DNA from: Septoria linicola
Taxonomy: Eukaryota > Ascomycota > Dothideomycetes > Mycosphaerellales > Mycosphaerellaceae
Reading direction: 5' to 3'
Length of the DNA stretch: 64,000 nucleotides
Assembly: GCA_024114885.1 (NCBI GenBank)
Contig: CP099428.1
Span: 1,302,001-1,366,000, forward strand
Shown: one piece after another, positions 12,577-23,180 of the stretch
Layout of the letters: every line of letters starts with the position of its first letter
How positions within the stretch are numbered: position 1 is the stretch's first letter
The notes under the pieces: model-generated
Told to the model about the DNA's origin: nothing
Seen by the model: the letters and a program-made list of their open reading frames with translations, nothing else
Database searches by the model: none
Position numbers and translations under genes: made by a program

Positions 12577-13398
12577 TCAAGTCCACCCAAATGTCTTCGC
12601 GATACGCATCCTGATGCCTTCCCAGCTATTCACCTTGGGCCTCACATCCAGAAAGAAGCTCAATGGCACCGCCATGCCTCCGTCGTTGCCCTTGTAGAAA
12701 TCAATCACGTAATCAATCTTCTTGCCGTCCCTCTCCACGACCCAGTCATGTCGATCGAAGGGCTGACTGTAGCCCATAATCCACATGTTCCAGTATGCTT
12801 TGGGGGTTAGCTTCTTGCTGTCTCCCGCGAAAGACACCAGCTTCGGCTCAGGGTTGTATGGCTTTTCCCAATCTTTGATCTGATTCCATGCACGCTCGTT
12901 GACAGCGTTGTGAATGGGCACGATGGAGGACATGTCTGACGGGTTGGCTTCGTGACCTTTGCGCTTCATGGCTTCGAAGAATTGAGACTGTGACGGGTAG
13001 ATCCAGTTGCCGCTGTCCTTGTCATGGCCGGTTTCCACTTCATTGTTGGTTGGTAGAGCAGCTTTCTCGGCAGCATTGATGGATGAAGGATCGCTGATGG
13101 CGCGTGGGATGGATGAGATCTCGCGGTCGGTGGAGAGCGAGCGGATCTTTGGGCGTTTGATCGATGTTTCCGCAGGAGCTGCAGGTTGCGACTGCCATGA
13201 GAAGGTGTCGAGGGAGAAGCGGGCGGCGGGAGGGAGAGGAGTTGTAGCAGCTGCTGGTGGTGGTGGCGTGAGAATCGACGCGGGCGATTCTGGCTGCTGC
13301 TGCTGCTTGTTGTTGGCTTGGGCAGCTTGCAGCCAGGCTTCACGAGTGCGAGGGTCGACGGGACACTTGGCCTCGGGGTCATCGCTTTCCGATCGCAT
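12577..13398 (-). CDS. CYT2: Cytochrome c/c1 heme lyase (holocytochrome c-type synthase)
   Basis: Single-exon ORF of 273 aa. It carries the heme-regulatory CPV motif at Cys12 (KCPVDPRTREAW), a disordered Pro/Gln-rich linker (about 30-110), and then the family core. The core is NWIYPSQSQFFEAMKRKGHE (His149 matches the heme-ligand histidine of the family), followed by VPIHNAVNERAWNQIKDWE, LVSFAGDSKKLTPKAYWN, PFDRHDWVV and FFLDVRPKVNSWEG. This is holocytochrome c synthase, which attaches heme to apocytochromes in the mitochondrial intermembrane space. Fungi have two, Cyc3 for cytochrome c and Cyt2 for c1. The single N-terminal CPV in a KCPVD context makes Cyt2 my preference, but Cyc3 is not excluded. 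The gene is intact, although it lies next to the RIP-mutated transposon. Confidence 0.9.
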   Translation of the reverse strand: MRSESDDPEAKCPVDPRTREAWLQAAQANNKQQQQPESPASILTPPPPAAATTPLPPAARFSLDTFSWQSQPAAPAETSIKRPKIRSLSTDREISSIPRAISDPSSINAAEKAALPTNNEVETGHDKDSGNWIYPSQSQFFEAMKRKGHEANPSDMSSIVPIHNAVNERAWNQIKDWEKPYNPEPKLVSFAGDSKKLTPKAYWNMWIMGYSQPFDRHDWVVERDGKKIDYVIDFYKGNDGGMAVPLSFFLDVRPKVNSWEGIRMRIAKTFGWT

Positions 13399-13510
13399 GC
13401 TGAGATGAAAGACGATGGATGATCAAGAGCTGATACCAAGAGAAGAGAGAAGGCAGGAAGACAAGAAGGTCAGCATCTTTCACATGCTAGAAACATTTCT
13501 CGATTAGGTG

Positions 13511-13556
13511 ACCGAGCTCCATACGTCCCACCGAGACATAACGACTTCTCATTGTT
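13511..13556 (+). repeat. Left terminal inverted repeat
   Basis: Starts ACCGAG and continues through CCATACGTCC, ACCGAGACAT, TTCTCA. Aligned with the reverse complement of 17944-17989 it is identical at about 38 of 46 positions. Most differences are transitions, as expected after RIP. Confidence 0.8.
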
Positions 13557-14179
13557 AAACCTCACTATTGTCCTCACAGTGATTCCGCATGCGTCCATGT
13601 CATTCCTATTGTCGCGCTGATAACAATAGGACTCACTTAATACTAATATCTAGCTTACCGCCGCTATTACTATAACTAACGTATACTAGTACTACTATAA
13701 TTATAGGTAACAACGAGGCCTTATATAGTACTCGTAATATTAATCGCCTTAAGTAAGTTATTACGCGTATTCTACGACGCTTTTAGCTTAGCTAATACTT
13801 AATAGTATACTTAATACTACTAGTATAGGCTCTACGTAGGCTACGACTATATAAGTAAGTTACGTACTAATTAAGGAGATAGATATTAATAAAAATAAGA
13901 ACGCTAGGTAGGCAATTTTCGTACTCTTTATATACTCGCTACTAACTCGTAGTATAAAATAGGCTATAGAATTCCTTAAACTCCTCTAACCGCTTACGCT
14001 ACTCTATTATACTAGACGCCTCTAACTATTAGTTTTACGCGCTAGCGATATAGTAGAAGTAGCTAAATAAAGTAGAAGGTAGAGATAGTATAAAAAGAAA
14101 AGTTATAAAGAATAGTCTATATAAGTTTAATAAGGCTAGCTATATTATAGAGATAGCTAAGAGCGTTACTACTATTATA

Positions 14180-14560
14180 CTATACTTATAGTATAAGCGT
14201 CTAAGTCTTAAAAAGGAGTATAAGACGGTAGTAGGAGGGCTACCTTATACGTACTATATACGTATAGCTAAGTCTAGTTATTAGGCTAGTAAAATAGTTA
14301 GTAATAATAAAAATAGCGAGTCTAGTAGCGAGTCTAGCGAGTTAGAGAAGCTCCGTATCTATATAAAGGTATTAGAGGATAGGCTTAATAGGATAGATAG
14401 TACTATAGAAACGATAAATAGCTAGATTAACTAGCTTAAGGTAGAGGCTAATAGTAAGGCTCGTAACGTATAGAGTCTATAAAAGGCTATATAGCTAAAG
14501 GAGGACATTCCTAAGCCTATTATAGTCTAGTTAATATAGCGAGTTTATAAGTAATCGAAC
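14180..14560 (+). pseudogene. Degenerate coiled-coil ORF inside the RIP-mutated transposon
   Basis: In one plus frame the sequence reads YKRLSLKKEYKTVVGGLPYT, then KIVSNNKNSESSSESSELEK, then LRIYIKVLEDRLNRIDSTIE and more. It is interrupted only by TAG and TAA, which RIP makes from CAG, CAA and TGG. Heptad-like leucines and isoleucines with many charged residues suggest a coiled coil. This was probably an accessory protein, or the N-terminal part of another protein, of the element. No family is recognised. Confidence 0.5.
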
Positions 14561-16748
14561 TACGAGTTACTACGAGTATAAAAACTAATATCTACTCTTA
14601 TCCTATCCTAGTATACTAATTCCTTTAATCCTATCTTCTTTAGGCTATAATTTAACTAGTATTTACTCTACGAGTCTATAGCGAGTACTATTTACTACTA
14701 CTCCTCGTTACTCTACTAGTATACTCTACCTATAGCTTCTTCTATCGCTTTAGTAATAGCTTTACTACTTATTAGACTAGCTATTTAGACAGTATTAGTT
14801 ACGCTAGCTCTATAGTAGTCTATTTATTATATTATTACTATTATATAGGCTTAGTAGGCTTAGTAAGCTCGGTAGACGTATAAATAGTATCCTATTATTT
14901 AATCTACTTAAGAGCCTACGAGGTCTACTATAAATTAGACTCTCTACGTTTAGCTATACTCGTAGAGGACTCGTCGTATAATAAATCTATTATTTTAGGT
15001 ATAGTATAATAGTTAGATATATATACCTACTATATAGGCTTTTCTTACTTAATAGTAGGCTTATTATCCTATTTAATACTCTTAAAGATAGCTAATAAAG
15101 TACTTACTACTTTACTTATAATAGTACTCTCTCGATTCTTTTACTTATTCTTTACCTACTTCGGTAGCTTTAGTTATAGTATTAGCGTCTCTTTATAGAT
15201 AAGAAGCTTAATAAGGTATATTTAAGTATCTACTATCTTCGCTTTTAGCTACTTAAATACCTCTATAACTATTCTAATACCTTGTTTCTTAGGCCTCTTA
15301 ATAGTAGTATTAGAGATCCTCTATAGAACCTATAATTTATTAAACTATATAAAGAATATATATTCTTTATAATCGTCTAGTTCCTAGATTAGATAATAAG
15401 ATAGATTATCTATACTAAAACGATAGAGGACGAAGTTATCTAACCGATCGCTACGCTATATATCGAATATAGTATTTATAAAGACGTTACTAATACTCTA
15501 GTAGTATTATAGCTTACTATACTTCTATATATTCTTCGTCTTAGTTTATTAGAATATAACGTATTACGTCTATACTTTATAGATATAGTTAAAGGTAATA
15601 ACTAGCGTTAGAGTACGTTATTTAATAGCTTCTAGCTATAGTAGAGATATAGATAATAGTCGTTATAATAGAGGTATCGATCTAGTATTAGGAGTAGGCC
15701 TTAGTCTATACCTCTAGTTCGTAATATTATATATAGCGTTAGTATACTATAGAATTAAACTAAACGACTAATAGGTAGGAGCTATAGGAGCTATAAGAAC
15801 GATACTCGTAGAGCGACTCGTAGATACTATCGGTATAGCTATAGTCTCGTAGATAAACTACTTAGTTAGCGGATTAGGGTTCCTTATATAGTAGGTACTA
15901 TAGAAAGCGTAGCCTTTAAATATACTAGTACTATATTATTTGCCTATCTATAGATAGTATAGATCCTAGAGTAGTACCTTAATATTAGCTATAATTATAG
16001 TAAAAGATATAGTATATATAGGATAACGTTATAGAGAAGAGAAGAGTAAGAAAGGATAATATAATATCGAAAGTATATACTCGCTAAGCCTCGTACGCTA
16101 ACTCGTAGAGTAGGGTATATAACTAAATTTACTACGCTAATCTATACTATTTACTAGAGATAGATCGGTTATAAACTCTATTACTCTAGTATTATCGTTA
16201 GTAATTAGCTAGCTATTAGACGCGTTAAATATATCTTATATCTATTATAAAGAGATCTATTAGCGTACTACTAGTAGCTTTTTAAGCTCGTATAGTATTA
16301 GCTATTATTTAGATATAATATATTTATAGATAAGAGAGCGTAAGCGTTTATAAGTAAACTTATAAAGGCGCTTACTATCGTCGTTATACGTACTACTATC
16401 GATAGGTAAAAAGACGTTATATTTATATAAAGTAGATATATACTATTAAAGAGTCTCTTTAGGTAGATAGGCTTTAAGATCTACTATTTAGTTAGTAAGT
16501 TATAGTAGCGAGTACTATCGAGTACGAACTAAATCCTACGAGTTCCTACTCTATATTATCTAGTACCTTATTAGGTAGTAATATAGATTAGTAAATATAG
16601 CTACTTAGTATAGGATAATAGCGTAATATATATAGAATACCTAGAATAGAATATAGTCGTTTCTTACGTTAATTACGTATACTATAATTGTTCTATATAT
16701 ATATAAACTCTATAACTATAGTATATATTATTAGTATATAGATCGCTA

Positions 16749-17330
16749 AGAAGGTAATCCTATCTACGAGCGAATCTTCTTAATAGAGTAACGCTCTATA
16801 TATCTCGTAGAAATAGGATCTCTATAGTAATAGGATAGGCGCTTATTAGTTCTACTACGCCTTAATACGCTAGTTTATCTTACTTATTCTATACTTGAAA
16901 TACTAGTTAAATTCTAGTAGTAGTAATAGCTCTCTACCCTTACGTACGATCTACTTATTCTCTATATTATAGATCGTTTATCGAACCTTATAATAAGTAT
17001 CTATAGCGAGTATTATTTCTATACTATAGTCGGAGCGAATAATTTAAGGCGCTATATTACTATAGCGTAGTATTATAAGATATTAAGCTAGTACTAATAT
17101 AGTAGTCTGTCTAGTAATACTATAGTAAATCTACTTAATATAGCGCGAATAGATATCGATTCTAGTATAGATCTATATACTATAGAACTCGAATTTATAG
17201 TATATATCTATTAAGGTTACGAAGCTAGGTCTAGGTATAATAATAGCTCTATAATACTCGCGTATACGCTCTATCTAGCGTCGAATACCCTTAGGATTAA
17301 GTCGCTTTACTACGTTATAAATTCGGTTAC
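16749..17330 (-). pseudogene. Degenerate integrase/DDE transposase core
   Basis: One minus frame gives, in order, RIYNVVKRLNPKGIRR, IERIREYYRA, then IYTRIDIYSRYIK, ITRQTTILVLA and IIRSDYSIEIILA. Stops occur only as TAG/TAA. The order matches the fungal integrase-core pattern: an aspartate in the IDAYSRYI strand, a second in the RSD(RG) strand, and a later Trp-rich AWW..WR.YF segment. That last segment here appears as stops (from TGG) followed by RSYFYEIYRALLY. The element is non-functional, and the frame is recognisable only because RIP causes transitions and no indels. Confidence 0.6.
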
Positions 17331-17943
17331 TACGAGTATTAGCTACGAGTTAGTATACGCTAGTAGCGAGTACTCTACTATCTAATAATATTATACTTGC
17401 TCTATAGATACGTATATAGGTTTCTCCTACTATACGTCTTAACTATAGCTTTATTAAGCTTAATAGTAAGTATAGTCTTAATCTTAGCTTCTATAGTAGT
17501 ATATTCCTCTCTATACTTCCTTTTTATAAGCTTTATATATCTTCTTATCTTACTATACTGTTTCTTAGTAATATTATAGCTATTAATCTTTAGGAGCTCT
17601 ATAGCTACCTCGTCCGAGAGCTATAAGTCGTAGAATATAAAGGTAATCTACTATTCTAATACTTATAGATTATTTAGTATATACTATATATATCTATTAT
17701 TCTTCCTAGCGCTCTAGATACTCTATATTACTATTAATCGTCTAATTGTTCTCGTAGTTATATCGATATAGTAGACGTCTCGGAGGTCTTTTTAAATAGT
17801 TACTTTAGATACTCTAGCCTTAAGGTACTTAGTAATCTACGTATAGTATAGTTCGTAGTCTCTAGTAGTAGGAGGTATAGTAGCGAGTATATAGAGAGTG
17901 CATAGAGAGTATTAGGCGTAGATGTAATGCAAACTATCATTGA

Positions 17944-17989
17944 ATCATTGAGAAATCTTCATGTCTCGGTAGGACGTATGGGCCTCGGT
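17944..17989 (-). repeat. Right terminal inverted repeat
   Basis: The reverse complement reads ACCGAG, CCATACGTCC, ACCGAGACAT and TTCTCA in the same order and spacing as the left end. It abuts the second copy of ATTAGGT. Confidence 0.8.
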
Positions 17990-18108
17990 ATTAGGTCATC
18001 ACGAAAGCAGCTTAACTAATCCTGCCTGCCCGCTCGTACCATTTCCGACGAAGTGTCAACAAGTGCTTCCACCAAAAGCACACAAAGGAAAGACAAACCA
18101 CCGAAATC

Positions 18109-19419
18109 ATGGCCAGCGACGACGGCGTGCACAGAGCATCGACCTTTGCGCCGGTGAACATTGCCATCATCAAGTAAGAAAGCACGACCAATAGCATTCA
18201 ACAGCAACATGCTCCGACCAGATGAAACACAACGGCTGGCTGACTTGTAACCTTCTTGTGCCGTGCAGATATTGGGGAAAGCGAGACACCAAGGTGTGTA
18301 GAGTACATTCCCCTCGTCTATGGCTAGATATCTGACTTGTCTCAGCTGAACCTGCCCACCAATGGCTCCATCTCCGTGACGCTGTCCCAAGATGACCTCC
18401 GCACACACACGACCGCATCGTGCAGCCCCTCTCTGGCCGAAGACTCGCTCACCCTGAACAACGCCAACCAGGACATCTCTGGTGCAAGGACGCAAGCATG
18501 TCTCCGCGAACTACGATCCCTGCGAAAAGAGCTCGAGGACGCCGACTCATCACTGCCAAAGCTGTCCGAGCTGAAGCTCAAGATTGTCAGCGAGAACAAC
18601 TTCCCCACTGCTGCTGGTCTGGCCTCTTCCGCCGCCGGCTTTGCTGCTCTTGTCCGAGCCATTGCCAACCTGTACGAGCTGCCAACATCGCCCACCGACC
18701 TCTCTCGCATCGCCAGACAAGGATCAGGCTCAGCATGCCGTAGCTTGATGGGAGGATATGTCGCATGGCAAAAAGGCGAACAGCCCGACGGAAGTGACAG
18801 CGTAGCATACGAAGTCTCCCCCGCCTCGCACTGGCCCGACATGCGTGCACTCATCCTGGTCGCATCCGCCGAGAAGAAGGACGTAAGCTCCACAGCCGGC
18901 ATGCAGCAGACCGTCGCCAGCTCAGCCCTCTTCCAGCACCGTGCAGAGGAAGTCGTACCTAAGAGGATGAAGGCCATGGAAAAGGCCATCCACAACAGAG
19001 ACTTTGAGAGCTTCGCCAAACTCACCACCAAGGACTCCAACAACTTCCACGCCACATGTCTCGACACCGACCCTCCCATCTTCTACATGAACGACACCAG
19101 TCGCGCCGCTGTACGGATATGCGAGTACATCAACGCCAGCCACCCAGAGGTGAAGCAGTACTGCGCGTACACTTTCGACGCCGGTCCCAATGCTGTCGTC
19201 TACTACCTCGCGGAGCACGAAGATGTCGTGGCAGGCACATTCAAGAGCATCGTGGGAGACAAGACGGGCTGGGAGGGCGCACGTGGGGAGAAGATCAAGG
19301 CGGGACAACTTCCTGAAGGTGCAGAGGTGGCAGCGGATAAGCTAAAGAGTGGCATTTCGAGAGTGATTTTGACGAGTGTTGGCGATGGCCCTCGCAAGAC
19401 AGATAAGCATTTGGTGTAG
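18109..19419 (+). CDS. ERG19: Mevalonate diphosphate decarboxylase
   Basis: Model join(18109..18173,18269..18293,18346..19419), 387 aa. Two introns flank a 25-bp microexon; together they give FAPVNIAIIKYWGKRDTKLNLP, the family signature. Further motifs are NNFPTAAGLASSAAGFAALV (phosphate-binding GHMP loop), RQGSGSACRSLMGGYVAW, SSTAGMQQTV and AYTFDAGPNAV. The enzyme converts mevalonate 5-diphosphate to isopentenyl diphosphate with ATP, the last step of the mevalonate pathway to sterols and isoprenoids, in the cytosol. Length fits the family (about 390-400 aa). The gene is complete and unmutated, beginning only 120 bp beyond the right end of the transposon, so that insertion sits in its promoter region. 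Confidence 0.96.
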
Positions 19420-19950
19420 TCGGACTATAGCGACAGAGTATGATGGATGGGACTAGAGATGGATATGATACAAGATACCCAGATAGGTTGACAGAAGTGG
19501 AACGCAGACACTCGTGTCTTTCTGAATGTTCGTACAACTGGGGATCGTGAAGCAGCTGTGCATGCAGAGCTGGCAGCATTTCAGCGGAACGTGTCACACC
19601 GTGACTACCAGCGTGGCCCTGCTCGGGAGCACAGACGGGGCCAGCAGCAGCTGCAGCAATCAGCATCGAAACAGCGGTAAATCGAACCCTTTCATGTGAT
19701 CAAGCACCACTGTTACTCACCCACCGATCGTAATAGCACAGAGAGAGAGAGCCAGCAATACTATGAATCGACATCGTAGGCTAAGGGCTCCTACTCGCGT
19801 CTGCTTGCTACCACATCTGCACAAGTTTAGCAAGACTCGTACCCAGCTACCTGGCACTGTACGCAGCCTGCAACACTGTCGATTTAATCAATGCTGTGTA
19901 TGGGGTATCTCTACGCTCTTCAAGCAGCGCGCATTCCTTGTTATAGACTT
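19420..19950. other. Intergenic between convergent ERG19 and GET1
   Basis: 3' regions of the two convergent genes. No ORF with support is seen. Confidence 0.5.
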
Positions 19951-20705
19951 TCACAGCTCTTTCTTGCTCGCACCAGCCCCAAGCGGCGTACTGGCTGGTA
20001 TCTTCATGCCCTCCATCTTGACCTTCTCGCCTTTGTTCTTGCCCTCTTGTACCTTTCCCTCCTTCAATGCCCACGCAGCCACGGCGAGCTCCGTGACCAT
20101 AGCAATGACACTCCCGCACGCAATGGCCCAGACATTGACCGACACTCCACCCAGTGGTGCTCTGGGAAAGGACAAGACCCACTCAGCATAGTAGGGCACC
20201 CAGCCTTGAGGTAGCCAGAACATGGGCGTCTTGCTGTAGTATGTGTTGAGCAAAAAGTTGACACCTTGAGTTCCCAACCAGCGGAGTTTCGAGACGATGG
20301 AGATGAAGGTTGATTTGAAGGATTGCGAGGCGGATGCTGCGACAGAAAAACAAACAATCAGTCAGTACACATTGCACCTGCTATAGCACGAGCGGTAGTC
20401 CGGAAAGGGAAAGGAAACAGCAGGCACACACCTTCCTTCTCATACTTGTCCTTGGCCTTGTCGTGCTGTCTGCGGATCTTGGCCCATTTCGCGAATTCAT
20501 CCTGCGCTGAGACGGCGCGCATTTGTCGCTCGAGACGAACAACTTCATTGCGTAGTTTGAGATTCTCCTGAGCCGCTTTGGACTGCGGCGTAGGCAGAAG
20601 ACTGAACAGATACCATGCCAGGTCGTTGACTGCAGATGCGCCCACGGTGCTGATGAGTGACAGCAGCAGCTGCACCACAAATACCACCAACAGAACAGAC
20701 GGCAT
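19951..20705 (-). CDS. GET1: Get1 (WRB-like) ER receptor subunit for tail-anchored proteins
   Basis: Model complement(join(19951..20336,20432..20705)), 219 aa, intron of 95 bp. An N-terminal membrane segment (VLLVVFVVQLLLSLISTVGA) is followed by the Get1 cytosolic coiled coil (ENLKLRNEVVRLERQMRAVS, then AQDEFAKWAKIRRQHDKAKD), which contacts Get3. Two further membrane segments follow, around LRWLGTQGVNFLLNTYYSKT/PMFWLP and VNVWAIACGSVIAMVTELAV. Get1 with Get2 forms the ER receptor that releases tail-anchored proteins from Get3. Length and layout match the family. The C-terminus is Lys-rich (ASKKEL). Confidence 0.93.
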
Positions 20706-21080
20706 AGCTGCAACCTTCGTAGTACTCAGCTGTGACTATCTGTCCTCTGCGACCTGTGATTTGGGTCAATGTCTTCGTGATGGTTGTGGCTGAATCTTGA
20801 CTCGAGAAAGTTGGTGGCATGTGACGACAGCAAACCAGGATTCAAGTCAATTCAGATCAACAGCCGGAGGTCGATACCTCACTTCCATGTGCCGGGGACT
20901 TTGACTCCTTGTATTTCTCTTTACACTTCACTCCCGAAACAACACGCGACTCGGCGGAGGAGCAGGCTGCTGTCATATCACTCACATGGCGTCGCCATAG
21001 ATAACCAACAGACCGCATCTTTCGACACCACACAGTACCCCGCCATATCTACACGGCCACCGGCGTGTACTGTCTACAAG

Positions 21081-22515
21081 ATGCCTCAAACAGACCCCGA
21101 GACAGGGTGTATCGTGCCCGATCCAGGCCACTGGCCCATTGACCCTCAGCAAGACATCCCCATCAAGGAAGACCGCCTCTGGATCGACGGCTGCTTCGAC
21201 TTCTTCCATCATGGTACCCTTTCCACCACTTTCTCCTCCTCTTCGAGCAAATGGCTGATCACCACTGCGATCAGGCCATGCGGGTGTCATGCTCCAATCG
21301 AGGCGCTTTGGCGATGAACTCTTGGTAGGACTGCACAACGATGAGGACATCCTGGCCAATAAAGGCCCCACTGTCATGTCCCTGGCTGAGCGTACTGCTG
21401 CTGTCAATGCATGTCGTTTTAGCACCATGTGCATTCCTCACGCTCCCTATGTCACTTCGATTCCATGGATCTCGCATTATGGCTGCAAGTATGTCACACA
21501 TGGCGACGACATCACGTCGGATGCGAGTGGAGAGGACTGCTATCGCTTCGTGAAGAAGGCCGGAAGGATGAAGATTGTGCCGCGAACACCCGGGATCAGC
21601 ACCACAGATCTGGTTGGCAGAATGCTGGACGGCACGACAGAGCACTTCATCAAGAGCTTGAGCGACTGTGTCGAGGGCAAGGAAGGCAAGCCGGAGTGGA
21701 ATGAGGCTGAGATGAGGCAGCACGGCAAGGAGATGCAGAAACGCATAATTGAATATGCTGCCGCTCCCAATGGTAGAGATCCATTTGTGGTAGTTTACGG
21801 GTTCAAGCCGGATACGAGCAACACAGGCAGCGGGCGATTCACATCTTTGGTTGCGGGAATGCCACCTCGTCCTGGGCAGAGACTAGTCTATGTGGACGGA
21901 GGATTCGACCTCTTTTCGAGCGGACACATTGCGTTTCTGGAGACAGTGAGCAAGCTGGAAGACGAAGAAGGACGGGCACGAGGGTGGTACACCGAGGCTG
22001 CCGTGCAACAACGAATCGATTTGACTGGATCTGATTATGCGCCCACATACATCATCGCTGGTGTGCATAATGACGAGGTTGTCAACCAACATCGTGGAGC
22101 CAACTACCCAATTATGAACATTTTCGAGCGCGGCCTCTGCGTTGTACAATGCGCATACGTACATGGCGTGGTCTTTGGCGCGCCCTACACTCCGTCCGCC
22201 GGGTTCCTGCACTCTCTGCCTTTCGGCAGGAGGCCAGATGCCGTCTATCACGGACCTACAGCTTTCATGCCGCCAAGCGAAAAGGAGGGCGATCCTTATC
22301 GGGACGCGAAGGCACTCAAGATCTTCACCGAGACACCAGCACATGACTTCCAGGACGTCAATGCAGCGAATATCGTGCAGCGTATCATAGACCGGAGGGC
22401 CGAGTACGAGGAGAGGCAAAGGAAAAAGGGTGTCAAGAGTGTTGGCGAAGCAGAGCATAAGAAGCGAGAGCAGGATGAGAAAGTCCAAGTGAACAACGGC
22501 GGCGAGGCTGCATGA
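21081..22515 (+). CDS. ECT1: Ethanolamine-phosphate cytidylyltransferase
   Basis: Model join(21081..21213,21275..22515), 457 aa. The 61-bp intron splits the first nucleotide-binding motif, and splicing gives DGCFDFFHHGHAGVMLQSRR with HHGH at 43-46, the HxGH motif of cytidylyltransferases. A second cytidylyltransferase domain starts near residue 250 (YVDGGFDLFSSGHIAFLETV), with SSGH in place of HxGH, a difference found in second domains of this family. Also visible are YVTHGDDIT and RTPGISTTDLVGRML. The enzyme makes CDP-ethanolamine from CTP and phosphoethanolamine in the Kennedy pathway to phosphatidylethanolamine. The charged C-terminal tail (EYEERQRKKG..) is typical of fungal forms. It is divergent from GET1, with a promoter region of about 375 bp. 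Confidence 0.95.
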
Positions 22516-22693
22516 GAAAAGTGATGAGCGTGCTTCTTGGCTTCAACAGCATGGTATGATACCCAAGTTTAAAGCGCTGAACGAGTTCAATTCCGAGACG
22601 GGGAAAGCAGAAATGCGAAATGCGTCGATAATGAATCGTCAAGAAAAGACAAAAGAAAAAGAATGTGGTTGTTCCGAAGAGAGCTCTGCTGGG

Positions 22694-22792
22694 GTCGCGA
22701 CTAGGTCGACCTACTCCCAGCGTGGTATACGCGCGCAAGCCAGCAGTCGCGACTAGGTCGACCTACTTACTGTACTCGCACTCGTATACCAC
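22694..22792. repeat. Compact repeat cluster: 22-bp direct repeat and 10-bp inverted arms
   Basis: Two identical 22-bp copies, 22694-22715 and 22746-22767, are each centred on the palindrome AGGTCGACCT. A separate inverted pair, GTGGTATACG (22722-22731) and CGTATACCAC (22783-22792), brackets the second copy. No ORF covers them. They could be paired regulator sites or the remnant of a small element. Confidence 0.7.
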
Positions 22793-23180
22793 TAAACCAA
22801 GACAGCAATGCAGTCTGGTTTGAGGCCTCTCATTCGATGCAGAGTGGAGTTTCAAATCTGTACATGTACCAAACAATCTGAGCTGCAGGTTGAAGTGAAG
22901 CGTGCACGGACCTCCCGAGATTTTTTCACGCGCAGGCGGACGCGCTCAAAGAAGGCGAGCAGAGACAAGGCAACTGAGAGTAGCTCAGCGGCTATTCAGA
23001 ATCGTGTTTCACGGTGCCGTAGTCTGCTTAAAAGATCCTGTGTTTGTATCGACATGAGTGTGCATCGGACTGTAGCCTTGGCAACCATTGTTGATCAGCA
23101 TCGCAGAAAGCAGCTGAACGCGTCTTCCGCGTCTACACTCAACAATTCTTGGATAGGAGACGCCCAACCAAGTTCGAGTC

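Larger units (their letters stand above)
13510..17989. mobile_element. RIP-mutated DNA transposon with TIRs, integrase-like transposase remnant
   Basis: A 4.48-kb AT-rich block bounded by imperfect terminal inverted repeats and by a 7-bp direct repeat, ATTAGGT, at 13503-13509 and 17990-17996, which looks like a target-site duplication. Inside the ends, CA and TG dinucleotides are almost absent over kilobases and TA is in large excess, as RIP leaves in ascomycete repeats. Minus-strand translation of 16749-17330 gives a degenerate integrase-type DDE core. Plus-strand 14180-14560 gives a degenerate charged coiled-coil frame. TIRs plus an integrase-like transposase suggest a cut-and-paste element of the Ginger or related type rather than an LTR retrotransposon (inference). 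It sits between two intact genes and is dead. Confidence 0.8.

Noticed and set aside
17397..17579. 60-codon ORF in the AT-rich block
   Set aside because: It is a by-product of TA-rich RIP sequence and antisense to the integrase remnant region.
13600..17900. LTR retrotransposon as the identity of the left AT-rich block
   Set aside because: The ends are inverted, not direct, repeats, and no reverse transcriptase motif was found in the stretches translated.
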